Below are positions 24,686 through 33,461 of a stretch of DNA of 64,000 bases, piece by piece (the first letter of the stretch is position 1; every line of letters begins with the position of its first letter). The notes under the pieces are model-generated. The model had not been told where the DNA came from, made no database searches, and saw only the letters and a list, made by a program, of their open reading frames with translations. Position numbers and translations under genes: made by a program. This DNA comes from Sphingosinicella xenopeptidilytica (GTDB taxonomy: Bacteria > Pseudomonadota > Alphaproteobacteria > Sphingomonadales > Sphingomonadaceae). The stretch spans positions 124,001-188,000 of the forward strand of contig NZ_JBHTIK010000005.1 of assembly GCF_042676985.1 (NCBI RefSeq), given 5' to 3'.

Positions 24686-25837
24686 ATGGACGCCCTTTCA
24701 CCCCCGCGCCGTCCGACCGCCGGCCAGCTTGCGCTGGCGCGGGTGATCGCGGACGGCAAGGCCGCGCACGACGACCGCACCGCGACCGTGCCCGCTTCCG
24801 TCTATGTCGACGACGCGCGTTTCCGGTTGGAGCGCGACCGGCTGTTCGGGCGGCTTCCGGTTGCGGTTGCGGTATCGGCGCTGCTGCCGGAGGCGAACAT
24901 GGCGGTGCCGCACGACGGCTTCGGCGTGCCGCTGCTCATCACGCGTGACGGCAAGGGCGTGGTGCGCGTGTTCCTGAACGTCTGCCGCCATCGCGGCACG
25001 CGGCTGATGGAGGGCGCGGACGTGCAGAAGGCGCCGCGCATCGTCTGCCCCTATCATGCCTGGGCCTATGGCGCGGACGGACGGCTGGCGGGCGTGCCGC
25101 GCGCGGATACGTTTCCGGGGCTCGACAAGGCGGAGCGCGGGCTTCTCGAACTCCCCTCGCGCGAGGCGGGCGGGATCATCTGGGCGGGGCTGGAACGGGA
25201 TCGGGCCTATGATTTTTCGTATGTCGAGGGCGCGCTCGCGGCCGATTTCGACGCGCTCGGGCTTGGCGACATGTATCTCTACAATCGCCGCACGCACGAT
25301 GTGCCAGCGAACTGGAAGCTCATCATGGATGCGTTCCTTGAAAGCTACCATGTGCAGCGGCTGCACGCGAAAACGATCGCGCCGTTCTTCGTGGACGGGA
25401 TCACGGCGGGCGACCTGATCGGTCCGCACGCGCGATCTGCCGTGGCGCGGGCCGATTATCTGGCGAAGGTCGATCTTGAAGACTGGGCGGCGCTGCGCCG
25501 TGTCGTCACTTATGCCTATCAGCTCTTGCCCGGCACGGTGCTGGTGTTCTCGCCCGATTACGTGAACCTGATGACGCTGATGCCGCAGGCGGCGGGGCGC
25601 ACGCTGGTTGAGGACTTCATGCTGATCCCCGAGAAGCCCGCGACCGCGAAGGCCGAGGATCACTGGCGCCGATCATGGGAGCTGCTCGACGGCGGCGTGT
25701 TCGGCACCGAGGATTTCGGCGCGGCCGCGCTCGGCCAACAGGGACTGGAAAGCGGCGCGGTGTCCGAACTGCTGCTCGGCAGCCTCGAACTCGGCATCCG
25801 GCGCTTTCACGAAACGGTGGAAAGTCTCATCGCATAG
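24686..25837 (+). CDS. Rieske-type aromatic-ring hydroxylating oxygenase, alpha subunit
   Basis: About 383 residues. The Rieske centre is visible as CRHRG with CPYHAWAY (CxH-x17-CxxH). The catalytic domain has NWKLIMDAFLESYHVQRLHA, whose two histidines and an acidic residue bind the mononuclear iron. Such enzymes dihydroxylate or demethylate aromatic or quaternary-amine substrates. No ferredoxin, reductase or beta subunit gene lies nearby, so it must borrow electrons from elsewhere. The substrate cannot be told. Start at ATG 24686; an ATG at 24677 is also in frame. It overlaps the symporter end by 11 bp. Confidence 0.85.
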   Translation: MDALSPPRRPTAGQLALARVIADGKAAHDDRTATVPASVYVDDARFRLERDRLFGRLPVAVAVSALLPEANMAVPHDGFGVPLLITRDGKGVVRVFLNVCRHRGTRLMEGADVQKAPRIVCPYHAWAYGADGRLAGVPRADTFPGLDKAERGLLELPSREAGGIIWAGLERDRAYDFSYVEGALAADFDALGLGDMYLYNRRTHDVPANWKLIMDAFLESYHVQRLHAKTIAPFFVDGITAGDLIGPHARSAVARADYLAKVDLEDWAALRRVVTYAYQLLPGTVLVFSPDYVNLMTLMPQAAGRTLVEDFMLIPEKPATAKAEDHWRRSWELLDGGVFGTEDFGAAALGQQGLESGAVSELLLGSLELGIRRFHETVESLIA

Positions 25838-27113
25838 GTTCGGGTGTGAGGAGCGGTGGGTCGGTTTCGCCGCGCGACACCACGACTGCGGCGGCGAGAT
25901 CGCCGGTGACGTTCAGCGTGGTGCGGCACATGTCGAGGAAGCGGTCGACGCCGAGGATGAGGCCGATGCCTTCGGGCGGCACGCCGACCATGCCGAGGAT
26001 GAGCGCGACGACCGGCAGCGAACCGGCGGGCACGCCCGCCGTGCCGATGCCGCCGAGGATGCACACCAGCATCACCACGAACTGCTGGCCGAGCGACAGC
26101 TCGACACCGAAGAACTGCGCGAGGAACAGCACGGTGACGCCTTCGAAGAGCGCAGTGCCGTTCTGGTTGGCGGTGGCGCCGATGGTGAGCACGAAGCGCG
26201 AGACGCGGCGGGGCAGCATCAGCTTGGTTTCGGCGACGCGGAGCGCTGTCGGCAGTGTGGCGTTGGAGGAGGCGGTGGAGAAGGCCATGACGATGGCTTC
26301 CTCCGATCCCTTGAAGAAGCGCGCGGGCGACATGCCGCCAAGGAACTTCACCGCCAGCGAATAGACGACGATCATGTGCACGCCGAGCGCAAGCACGACG
26401 ACGCCGACATAAGAGGCGAGGCGGGCGAGCAGATCCCAGCCGAACAGCGCGGCGAGATTGAACATGAAGCAGGCGACGGCATAGGGCGCCATGCGGATGA
26501 CGAGGTTGATCAGCGTCATCGTCACGTCGAACAGGCCTTCGATCGCGCCCTTCAGGCGCTCCGTGCCCGGCGAGTTCGCGAGCACCATGCCGATGCCAAA
26601 CATCAGCGCGAAGAACATCACGGCGAGGATGTCGTTGTCCGCAGCGGCGCGGATGACGTTTGAAGGCACGATGTTGAGCACGGCGTCGATGCCGGAGGGC
26701 GCCTCTCGCGAACTGGCGACAATCGCCGATGCGCTGTCGCCCGCATCGGCGAGAAGGCGCTGGGCGAGCGCAGGATCGATACCGTCGCCGGGGCGCAGTA
26801 CGTTGACGAAGAAGAGGCCGATCGCCACCGCCACCGCGGAAACGCCGATCGTGTAGGCGAGCGTTTTCCAGCCGATGCGGCCGAGCGAGCGGACATCGCC
26901 CATCTCGGCGACGCCGAGCACAAGCGCAGAGAACAGCAGCGGGATCACGAGCATAAAGAGCAGGCGCAGGAAGAGCTGTCCGATCGGGCCGGTGACATAG
27001 GTCGTGACGGTATGGACCCACGCGGCATCCGCGCCGGCCGTGAAATGCACGACAAGGCCCGCGACAAGACCGGCCGCGAACCCGATCAGCATCTTCACAT
27101 GTAACGGCATCAA
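25827..27113 (-). CDS. Dicarboxylate/amino acid:cation symporter (DAACS family)
   Basis: A 428-residue membrane protein with eight or so helices and the family signatures: a serine-rich re-entrant loop (STASSNATLPTALR), ATANQNGTALFEG (the NMDGT-like cation site) and GIGTAGVPAGSLP. It would import C4-dicarboxylates, glutamate or aspartate with protons or sodium. Neighbours give no hint of which. Its end overlaps the Rieske gene by 11 bp. Confidence 0.9.
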   Translation of the reverse strand: MMPLHVKMLIGFAAGLVAGLVVHFTAGADAAWVHTVTTYVTGPIGQLFLRLLFMLVIPLLFSALVLGVAEMGDVRSLGRIGWKTLAYTIGVSAVAVAIGLFFVNVLRPGDGIDPALAQRLLADAGDSASAIVASSREAPSGIDAVLNIVPSNVIRAAADNDILAVMFFALMFGIGMVLANSPGTERLKGAIEGLFDVTMTLINLVIRMAPYAVACFMFNLAALFGWDLLARLASYVGVVVLALGVHMIVVYSLAVKFLGGMSPARFFKGSEEAIVMAFSTASSNATLPTALRVAETKLMLPRRVSRFVLTIGATANQNGTALFEGVTVLFLAQFFGVELSLGQQFVVMLVCILGGIGTAGVPAGSLPVVALILGMVGVPPEGIGLILGVDRFLDMCRTTLNVTGDLAAAVVVSRGETDPPLLTPEPMR

Positions 27114-27244
27114 CGATTCCCCCAGCCACGCGTCCCGCCGCGCGGCGATAACGATAAACGAGCGGATTGGCGATGGAAATGCGGGCGGGCTAAAGCGAAC
27201 AGCAGCCCGTGCCTTATCGTCCGGGTGTTCGCTGACAGAGGATC

Positions 27245-27637
27245 ATGATGACGGCACGGCACATTCAGTGGGGTATCGGTTCGGTCTTCTTCATTCTGGG
27301 CGGCTGGGCACTCATCGCGCCGCAAAGCGTGATCGATCTGACGTTGCTGCCGGCGTACCGAACGGGGGCGCCGATCCTGCCGTTCGTCGTGGGCTGCTTC
27401 GGGGCGCAGGCGGTGCTTTCCGGGCTATTCGCGACGTTCAGCCGTTTCACGCGTGCCACGTTTCTTGCCTATGGCATCGCCCTGCTGCCGTTCTTCGGGT
27501 TCAACTGGTGGTTCACCTTCGTCGATCCCGTGTTCACGATGCTGGGCCTGCTCGACGCCGTCGGGAACGCCGTGATGCTGGCGCTGTGCGTGGTGGGCTG
27601 GCGGCTCAGTTCACCGGGGCGCGGCGGCGGTAGCTGA
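27245..27637 (+). CDS. Small four-helix membrane protein, unknown function
   Basis: A 130-residue protein with four predicted membrane helices (about 7-27, 44-66, 71-90 and 95-118) and almost no soluble part. I recognise no domain. The second methionine (27248) is an alternative start. It lies alone between a symporter and comM, with its last 32 bp overlapping the 3' end of comM on the other strand. Confidence 0.65.
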   Translation: MMTARHIQWGIGSVFFILGGWALIAPQSVIDLTLLPAYRTGAPILPFVVGCFGAQAVLSGLFATFSRFTRATFLAYGIALLPFFGFNWWFTFVDPVFTMLGLLDAVGNAVMLALCVVGWRLSSPGRGGGS

Positions 27638-29111
27638 GCGCTTCGGCGACGTGGATGCGGGCCACGGTTTCGGCGCCCGCGAGGTCGGCGAGCGTGCGGG
27701 CGACGCGCAGCACGCGGTGGTAGCCGCGCGCAGTGAGGCGCATGGATTCGGCGGCCTGCATCAGGAGCGTGCGCCCGGCGTCGTCGGGCGTCGCGACGTC
27801 TTCGAGGAGCTTGCCGTCGGCCTCGGCATTGGTGCGGACGCCGTGGGCTTCGTAGCGGGCGGTCTGGAGTGCGCGGGCGGCGGCGACGCGGGCGGCGACT
27901 TCGGCTGAGCCTTCCGCAGGTGGTGGCAGCGCGAGATCGGCGGCTGAGACGGGCTCGACCTCGACGTGGAGGTCGATGCGGTCGAGGAGCGGCCCGGAGA
28001 GTTTTGCCTGATAGTCGGCGGCACAGCGCGGCGCGCGGGCGCAGGCGAGGGCGGGGTCGCTGAGGTGGCCGCAGCGGCAGGGGTTCATCGCGGCGATGAG
28101 CTGCACGCGCGCGGGGTAGGTGACGTGAAGCGCGGCGCGGGCGACGCTGACTTCGCCCGTCTCCAGCGGCTGGCGCAGCGAATCGAGGACCTGGCGCTGG
28201 AACTCCGGCAGCTCGTCGAGGAACAGCACGCCGAGATGCGCGAGGCTCACTTCGCCCGGCCGCGCCTTTGCGCCGCCGCCGACGAGCGCGGGCATCGAGG
28301 CCGAATGGTGGGGTGCGCGGAACGGGCGGGTGCGGATCAGTTTGCCGCCATCGAGCGCGCCCGCGACAGAGGCGACCATCGAGACCTCCAGCGCCTCGCG
28401 CGGGGAGAGCGGCGGCAGGATCCCGGGCAGCGTGGCGGCGAGGAGCGATTTGCCCGCGCCCGGCGGCCCGGAGAACAGCAGGTTATGGCCCCCAGCCGCC
28501 GCCACTTCGAGCGCGCGTTTGGCGGTTTCCTGGCCTTTCACGGCGGCGAGGTCTGGCGCGCCGACGGGTTCGTCGGCCACAGTCGCCACGGGCTGGCTGA
28601 GAAGCTGCGTGCCTTTCAGGTGGTTGAGCAGGCTGAGGAGATCGGGCGCGGCGAGCACGTCGCAGCCTGCCCATGCCGCCTCGCCGCCCTGCGCGGCGGG
28701 GCAGATGAGGCCGAGTTCATTGGACGAGGCGTGGAGCGCAGCGAGCAGCACGCCGGGCACGGGGCTGACGCGTCCGTCGAGCGCGAGTTCGCCGACCGCC
28801 GCGTAGCCGGCGAGGGCTTCGAGGTCGACGACGCCCATCGCGGCGAGGAGGCCGAGCGCGATGGGGAGATCGTAGTGGCTGCCTTCCTTGGGCAGGTCGG
28901 CGGGCGAAAGGTTGACGGTGATGCGCTGGAAGGGAAGCGCGAGGCCGATGGCGGAAAGCGCCGCGCGCACGCGCTCCTGGCTTTCGGCCACGGCCTTGTC
29001 GGGCAGGCCGACGATGGTGAACTTGGCGCCCCCGCGCGCGATCTGCACCTGCACGTCGATGCTGCGCGCTTCAAGCCCGATGAACGCGACTGTCTGCACG
29101 CGCGCAACCAT
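27606..29111 (-). CDS. comM: YifB/ComM family Mg-chelatase-like AAA+ ATPase
   Basis: A 501-residue protein: an N-terminal Lon-protease-like fold starting MVARVQTVAFIGLEA with GLPDKAVAES, the AAA+ core with Walker A SGPPGAGKSLLA and Walker B LFLDELPEF, and the C-terminal Mg-chelatase lid (RGYHRVLRVARTLADL). ComM is a hexameric helicase that extends branch migration during natural transformation in Vibrio. I start at ATG 29111, since the upstream 16 residues are not conserved. Confidence 0.92.
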   Translation of the reverse strand: MVARVQTVAFIGLEARSIDVQVQIARGGAKFTIVGLPDKAVAESQERVRAALSAIGLALPFQRITVNLSPADLPKEGSHYDLPIALGLLAAMGVVDLEALAGYAAVGELALDGRVSPVPGVLLAALHASSNELGLICPAAQGGEAAWAGCDVLAAPDLLSLLNHLKGTQLLSQPVATVADEPVGAPDLAAVKGQETAKRALEVAAAGGHNLLFSGPPGAGKSLLAATLPGILPPLSPREALEVSMVASVAGALDGGKLIRTRPFRAPHHSASMPALVGGGAKARPGEVSLAHLGVLFLDELPEFQRQVLDSLRQPLETGEVSVARAALHVTYPARVQLIAAMNPCRCGHLSDPALACARAPRCAADYQAKLSGPLLDRIDLHVEVEPVSAADLALPPPAEGSAEVAARVAAARALQTARYEAHGVRTNAEADGKLLEDVATPDDAGRTLLMQAAESMRLTARGYHRVLRVARTLADLAGAETVARIHVAEALSYRRRAPVN

Positions 29112-29273
29112 GACCGGCATTCCCCCGTTGATGCACCGAAACGATGCATCGGAGAACACCGGTAAAGTGCGCCAACATTGCCGTCAAACCCCTGAGGATA
29201 CGGCCTCTTTTTTTACACGCCGCAGGTGCATCGTGCGCCGCAGAAACGATTCGCGCGTCTTCAAGGATTCCCG

Positions 29274-29564
29274 GTGACCACGCCTTCCCCATCCGCTCGC
29301 AAGCCGCGGCGGCCGCGTTCGCTCGCGCGGCGCGGCGCGGAGATCACGGCGGGCGTGATGCTGATGATTCTGTCGCCGATCATCGGCGGGCCACTGATTC
29401 CGGGGCCGTTCGGCTTCATCGGCTCGGCGATCGGCCTTGCGCTCGTGCTCCGGAACTCGCACTGGGCGCGCAAGCGCTACGTCGCGTTCAAGCGCCGCTA
29501 TCCGAAGATCGCGCGCTGGGTCGACATGGGTCTTCGCCGCCGCAAGCGGCCGCGTCCGGAGTAG
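29274..29564 (+). CDS. Small PGPGW-like membrane protein
   Basis: A 96-residue protein starting at GTG (29274), seven bases after AAGGA. A basic N-terminus is followed by two membrane helices around IPGPFGFIGSAIGLALVL and then a basic RRYPKIARW tail. The glycine/proline hairpin and the following NSHWARKRY resemble the PGPGW family of small membrane proteins. The function is unknown. It lies just upstream of the rpmH promoter. Confidence 0.65.
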   Translation: MTTPSPSARKPRRPRSLARRGAEITAGVMLMILSPIIGGPLIPGPFGFIGSAIGLALVLRNSHWARKRYVAFKRRYPKIARWVDMGLRRRKRPRPE

Positions 29565-29582
29565 GCGCGTCCATGCTTTCCG

Positions 29583-29612
29583 TTGACTTTGGGCGCACGC
29601 TTGGCCTATGCG
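29583..29612 (+). promoter_or_regulatory. Candidate sigma70 promoter of the rpmH-rnpA operon
   Basis: TTGACT (29583-29588), an 18-bp spacer and TATGCG (29607-29612). It lies 85 bp before the rpmH start codon and just past the end of the preceding gene. Confidence 0.5.
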
Positions 29613-29689
29613 CTCGCCCGAAGGTTTCGGCCGCGATTGCGCGAGCACGCGTGCGCGGCCGTTTTTATTGATTCGATTCGCAAGAAGGC

Positions 29690-30163
29690 ATGTCCGATGA
29701 AGCGCACCTACCAACCGAGCAAGCTCGTCCGCAAACGGCGTCACGGCTTCCGCACGCGCTCGGCGACGCCGGGCGGCCGCAAGGTTCTGGCGGCCCGCCG
29801 CGCGCGCGGCCGCAAGCGGCTGTCGGCGTAGCTCCGACGCCGGAGCGGCTCCGTGCGCGGCGCGATTTCCTCGCCGCGAACAAGGGACGCCGCGCTGTGA
29901 CCGACGGTTTCATTCTGCTGGCCCGCGACCGCGCCGATGGCGGCGGTGTGCGCGTCGGTTTCACCGTCACCAAGAAAATCGGCAATTCGGTCGTCCGCAA
30001 CCGATTGAAGCGGCGTCTGCGCGCGCTCGTTTCCGAATCGATGCCTGCGCTGGCGTCTCCCGCCCATGATTATGTGCTGATCGGCCGCGAGGCCGGGCTG
30101 ACCCGCGCTTATGCTGATCTGATCGCCGATCTGCAGCGTGCCGTGCGGAAGGTCGCAAGATGA
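29690..30163 (+). CDS. rnpA: Ribonuclease P protein component, with N-terminal extension overlapping rpmH
   Basis: A 157-residue frame. The conserved RnpA part starts near residue 50 (TPERLRARRDFLAA) and includes the RNR motif (VVRNRLKRRLRALV). The first 47 or so residues are encoded by the rpmH region read in another frame. No in-frame ATG, GTG or TTG lies between the ATG at 29690 and a GTG at 29897, and that GTG would cut off the conserved first helix. So the gene seems to start at 29690 and to contain all of rpmH, sharing its Shine-Dalgarno. The stop overlaps the yidD ATG. Confidence 0.85.
   Translation: MSDEAHLPTEQARPQTASRLPHALGDAGRPQGSGGPPRARPQAAVGVAPTPERLRARRDFLAANKGRRAVTDGFILLARDRADGGGVRVGFTVTKKIGNSVVRNRLKRRLRALVSESMPALASPAHDYVLIGREAGLTRAYADLIADLQRAVRKVAR
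29697..29831 (+). CDS. rpmH: 50S ribosomal protein L34
   Basis: The 44-residue L34: MKRTYQPSKLVRKRRHGFRT with the conserved basic C-terminus ending RKRLSA. The ATG at 29697 has AAGAAGG at an ideal eight-base distance. The whole gene is contained in the rnpA reading frame, which opens seven bases earlier. Confidence 0.97.
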   Translation: MKRTYQPSKLVRKRRHGFRTRSATPGGRKVLAARRARGRKRLSA

Positions 30164-30444
30164 TCGGCAGGCTGGTCGCCCGGATGATGATCCTCGTGGC
30201 GCGCGGCTGGCAGCTCAGCTTCTCGGCGATCCTGCCGCCGACCTGCCGGTTCGCGCCGTCGTGTTCGGCCTATGCCATCGAGGCTATCGAGCGGCACGGG
30301 CCTATCAAGGGTGGCGCGCTTGCGCTTCGTCGGATATTGCGCTGCCATCCGTGGGGCGGTTCGGGGTTCGATCCCGTCCCCGGTTCCGAAACTATAATGA
30401 AGTCGAGGCCCTGCTGCGGGCCGCAAGAAGGTGGTCGAGCTTGA
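30160..30444 (+). CDS. yidD: Membrane protein insertion efficiency factor YidD
   Basis: A 94-residue YidD with its cysteine signature PPTCRFAPSCSAYAIEAIERHG, LRRILRCHPW and GFDPVP. It is a small amphipathic peripheral membrane protein that helps YidC/Sec insertion. It starts at an ATG overlapping the rnpA stop and ends in a TGA overlapping the TTG of yidC, as in the standard rpmH-rnpA-yidD-yidC order. Confidence 0.94.
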   Translation: MIGRLVARMMILVARGWQLSFSAILPPTCRFAPSCSAYAIEAIERHGPIKGGALALRRILRCHPWGGSGFDPVPGSETIMKSRPCCGPQEGGRA

Positions 30445-32138
30445 GCGATAATCGCAACATGTTTCTGGCGATCCTGTTGTCGATCGTCGTGCTGTTCGGC
30501 TGGACCGCCGTTTCGGAGCGCTTCTTCCCGACGCCGAAGTCCAACGCACCGGTCAGTGCCGCGCAGAAGGCGGATGGCGCAACGCCGGTCGCGGAGGCGC
30601 CCACCATGCTGCGCGAGCGGGCGGCGGTGATCGCGGAAAGCACGCGCGTTGCAATCCGCACGCCCGCGCTTTCGGGCTCGATCAATCTTGAAGGCGCCCG
30701 CATCGACGACCTTCTGCTGCTGCGCCACGACGAGACGCTGAAGAAGGATTCGCCGAACGTCCGCCTGTTCTCGCCTTCGGGAACGCAGGGCGCGTACTTC
30801 GCGGAATTCGGCTGGACCGGGTCCGCGGGCCTGCCGACCGCCGAAACACGCTGGACGGCGAGCGCGCCGACGCTGACGCCCGAACAGCCGGTAACGCTGT
30901 CGTGGACGAACGCCGCAGGCCAGACCTTCCTGATCGCTTTGTCGGTGGACAAGGACTATCTGTTCACCGCGAAGCAGAGCATCGTGAACAAGGGCGGCCA
31001 GGCGCTCGTCGCGCGGCCCTACGGGCTTGTCGCACGCGTCGGCACCGGGCCGGACAAGAGCACGTTCAACGCCCACACCGGGCCGATCGGCGTGTTCGGC
31101 GGCAAGACCAGCTACGAGAATAATTACGAGGACATCGACGAGGCGCCGGACCGGCAGATCGATTTCCGCTCGAAGGGCGGCTGGATCGGCTTCACCGACA
31201 AATACTGGCTCTCCGCACTGATCCCCGCGAACGACGCGACGTTCGACGCGAACTTCCGCGGCGGCGGCGATCAGCGCTATCAGGCGGGCGTGCGCGGCGA
31301 ACCGCTCGCGGTCGGCCCTGGCCAGACCGCCGCGACGACGACGCGCCTGTTCGCGGGCGCGAAGGAAGTGGACGTCCTCGATCGCTATCAGGACGGTCTC
31401 GGCGTCGTCCGCCTCGGCAGCGCCATCGACTGGGGCTGGTTCGAGGTGATCGCGAAACCGATCTTCCACCTGCTCGACTGGCTGTTCGAGAAGACCGGCA
31501 ACCTCGGCGTCGCCATCATCGGCCTCACCATCCTCATCCGCTTCGTGCTGTTTCCGATCGCGAACAAGCAATACGCCTCGATGGCGAAGATGCGGCAGGT
31601 GCAGCCGAAGATGAAGGCGCTGCAGGAGCGCTACAAGGACGACAAGCTGAAGCTCCAGCAGGAGATGATGGAGCTTTACAAGACGGAGAAGGTGAACCCG
31701 CTCGCGGGCTGCCTGCCGATCCTGCTGCAGATCCCGATCTTCTACGCGCTCTACAAGACGCTGTTCCTCGTCATCGATATGCGTCACCAGCCGTTCTATC
31801 TGTGGATCAAGGATCTTTCCGCGCCCGATCCGCTGACGCCGGTGAACCTGTTCGGCCTGCTGCCGTTCACGCCGCCGCCCTACATCGGCATCGGCGTGCT
31901 GCCGATCCTGCTCGGCATCACCATGTGGCTTCAGCAGAAGCTCAATCCGCAGCCGCTCGACGAGATCCAGCAGAAGGTGTTCGCCATCCTGCCGTGGATG
32001 TTCATGATCATCATGGCGCCGTTCGCAGCGGGTCTGCAGCTCTACTGGACGGTGAACAACATCATCTCGATTGCCCAGCAGTGGGTGCTGATCCGCAAGC
32101 ATCCGGCGCCCGCGCCCGAACCTGCCAAAGCAAAATGA
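30441..32138 (+). CDS. yidC: Membrane protein insertase YidC (Oxa1 family)
   Basis: A 565-residue insertase. It starts at TTG (30441) overlapping the yidD TGA (TTGA), giving MSDNRNMFLAILLSIVVLFG with TM1. A large periplasmic beta domain follows, then the Oxa1 core from about residue 345 (GNLGVAIIGLTILIRFVLFP) with QMPEMK-like KMRQVQPKMKALQERYKDD, and a basic/proline C-terminus. It inserts inner-membrane proteins alone or with SecYEG. The longer frame from 30138 only reflects readthrough of yidD in another phase. Confidence 0.95.
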   Translation: MSDNRNMFLAILLSIVVLFGWTAVSERFFPTPKSNAPVSAAQKADGATPVAEAPTMLRERAAVIAESTRVAIRTPALSGSINLEGARIDDLLLLRHDETLKKDSPNVRLFSPSGTQGAYFAEFGWTGSAGLPTAETRWTASAPTLTPEQPVTLSWTNAAGQTFLIALSVDKDYLFTAKQSIVNKGGQALVARPYGLVARVGTGPDKSTFNAHTGPIGVFGGKTSYENNYEDIDEAPDRQIDFRSKGGWIGFTDKYWLSALIPANDATFDANFRGGGDQRYQAGVRGEPLAVGPGQTAATTTRLFAGAKEVDVLDRYQDGLGVVRLGSAIDWGWFEVIAKPIFHLLDWLFEKTGNLGVAIIGLTILIRFVLFPIANKQYASMAKMRQVQPKMKALQERYKDDKLKLQQEMMELYKTEKVNPLAGCLPILLQIPIFYALYKTLFLVIDMRHQPFYLWIKDLSAPDPLTPVNLFGLLPFTPPPYIGIGVLPILLGITMWLQQKLNPQPLDEIQQKVFAILPWMFMIIMAPFAAGLQLYWTVNNIISIAQQWVLIRKHPAPAPEPAKAK

Positions 32139-32779
32139 CCGGCGTCAGCCCCCGGGAGGCGAACCGGCTGTTCACGGGGCCGATCGCCTTCGTGAAGTCG
32201 GCGCCGACGATGGACGACCTGCCCCCGGCGAACCTGCCGGAGGTGGCGTTCGCGGGGCGTTCCAATGTCGGCAAGTCTTCGCTTTTGAACGCGCTGACGG
32301 CGCGGAAGGGCCTCGCGCGCACTTCGAACACGCCGGGACGCACGCAGCTTCTCAATATCTTCGATGTCGGCGAACCCGCCGTGCTGCGCCTCGTCGACAT
32401 GCCGGGCTATGGCTATGCCGAGGCACCGAAGAAGATGGTGGACGCGTGGAAGCGCGCCGTGTTCGATTACCTGCGCGGGCGTGCCAATCTGAAGCGCGTG
32501 CTGCTGCTGATCGATAGCCGCCGCGGTATCGGCAAGGTCGATGAAGACGTGATGGACATGCTGGATAGCGCCGCCGTCTCCTACCAGATCGTGCTCACCA
32601 AGACGGACAAGGTGAAGGAAAGCTGGGTCGCGAAGCTGCGCGAGGATCTTCCGGCGCTTCTGAAGCGGCATCCGGCATCGTTCCCCAGCCTGCTCGCCAC
32701 CAGCTCCGAAAAGAACCACGGGATCGAAGACCTGCGCGCTGCGGTGCTCGGGGCGGCGAAGGACGAGGCGGGCATATGA
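32135..32779 (+). CDS. yihA: Ribosome biogenesis GTP-binding protein YihA/EngB
   Basis: A 214-residue TrmE-Era-type GTPase. G1 GRSNVGKSS, G3 DMPGYG and G4 TKTD are all present, with the TSNTPGRTQ switch I of EngB. It helps large-subunit ribosome assembly. Its ATG overlaps the yidC TGA and its stop overlaps the next gene, so it belongs to the rnpA-yidD-yidC operon. Confidence 0.94.
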   Translation: MTGVSPREANRLFTGPIAFVKSAPTMDDLPPANLPEVAFAGRSNVGKSSLLNALTARKGLARTSNTPGRTQLLNIFDVGEPAVLRLVDMPGYGYAEAPKKMVDAWKRAVFDYLRGRANLKRVLLLIDSRRGIGKVDEDVMDMLDSAAVSYQIVLTKTDKVKESWVAKLREDLPALLKRHPASFPSLLATSSEKNHGIEDLRAAVLGAAKDEAGI

Positions 32780-33429
32780 AACTGGTGATCGGCAACAAAC
32801 GCTACTCGTCGTGGTCGCTGCGCGGCTGGCTCGCGATCAGGCAATCGGGCCTCGCATTCGACGAAGTGGTGATCCCGATGGATACGCCCGAATTCGCCGC
32901 GGCGAAGGCGGATGCCTCGCTGATGCCTTCGGGCACCGTGCCGGTGCTTTGGGATGGCGACGTCGTTGTGTGGGAGAGCCTCGCGATTATCGACTGGCTC
33001 GCCGACCGTGTCGGCCGCGACGTCTTCTGGCCGAAGGACGACGCGGCGCGGGCACTCGCGCGTTCGATCGCGGCGGAGATGCACGCGGGTTTCATCAATC
33101 TGCGCAGGCACTGCCCGATGAACACCGGGCAGACCTATCCGGCGTTCGCGCTGACGCCTGAGGTGGAGCGCGACATCGGCCGCATCGACGCGCTGTGGCG
33201 CGAGGCATTGCATGGTTTCGGCGGTAACGGTGGCCCTTATCTGTTCGGCGCGTTCGGCGCGGCGGACATCATGTACGCACCCGTCGTCACGCGGTTCCAT
33301 ACCTACGACGTACCGCTCTCGGATGCATCAGAGGCCTATGTGAATGCTGTTCTCGCGCACCCGTTCATGCAGGACTGGTATGCGGGCGCGGAGGCCGAGG
33401 ACTGGCGGCTCGACCGGATCGAGTTCTGA
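32776..33429 (+). CDS. Glutathione S-transferase family protein
   Basis: A 217-residue protein with an N-terminal thioredoxin-like GST domain (KLVIGNKRYSSWSLRGWLA, then GTVPVLWDGD and ESLAIIDWLADR) and an all-helical C-terminal domain. SSWSLR fits the catalytic-loop region of beta/zeta-like GSTs with a serine. The substrate is unknown. It is the last gene of the yidC operon (ATGA overlap with yihA) and is followed by a hairpin. Confidence 0.88.
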   Translation: MKLVIGNKRYSSWSLRGWLAIRQSGLAFDEVVIPMDTPEFAAAKADASLMPSGTVPVLWDGDVVVWESLAIIDWLADRVGRDVFWPKDDAARALARSIAAEMHAGFINLRRHCPMNTGQTYPAFALTPEVERDIGRIDALWREALHGFGGNGGPYLFGAFGAADIMYAPVVTRFHTYDVPLSDASEAYVNAVLAHPFMQDWYAGAEAEDWRLDRIEF

Positions 33430-33435
33430 CCGTCT

Positions 33436-33457
33436 CCCCTCTCCTTCAGGGGAGGGG
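33436..33457. terminator. Hairpin between convergent GST and tlpA-like genes
   Basis: Stem CCCCTCTCC (33436-33444) with GGGGAGGGG (33449-33457), one T-G pair, loop TTCA. A short CTATTT follows on the plus strand; it probably serves both convergent genes. Confidence 0.6.
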
Positions 33458-33461
33458 CTAT

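Noticed and set aside
27966..29165. 399-codon open frame on the plus strand
   Set aside because: Antisense shadow of comM.
29560..29700. Possible oriC near rpmH
   Set aside because: rpmH is near oriC in many bacteria, but I see no DnaA boxes (TTATCCACA-like) and no dnaA gene.
30270..32102. 610-codon open frame on the minus strand
   Set aside because: Antisense shadow of yidC; no family resemblance.
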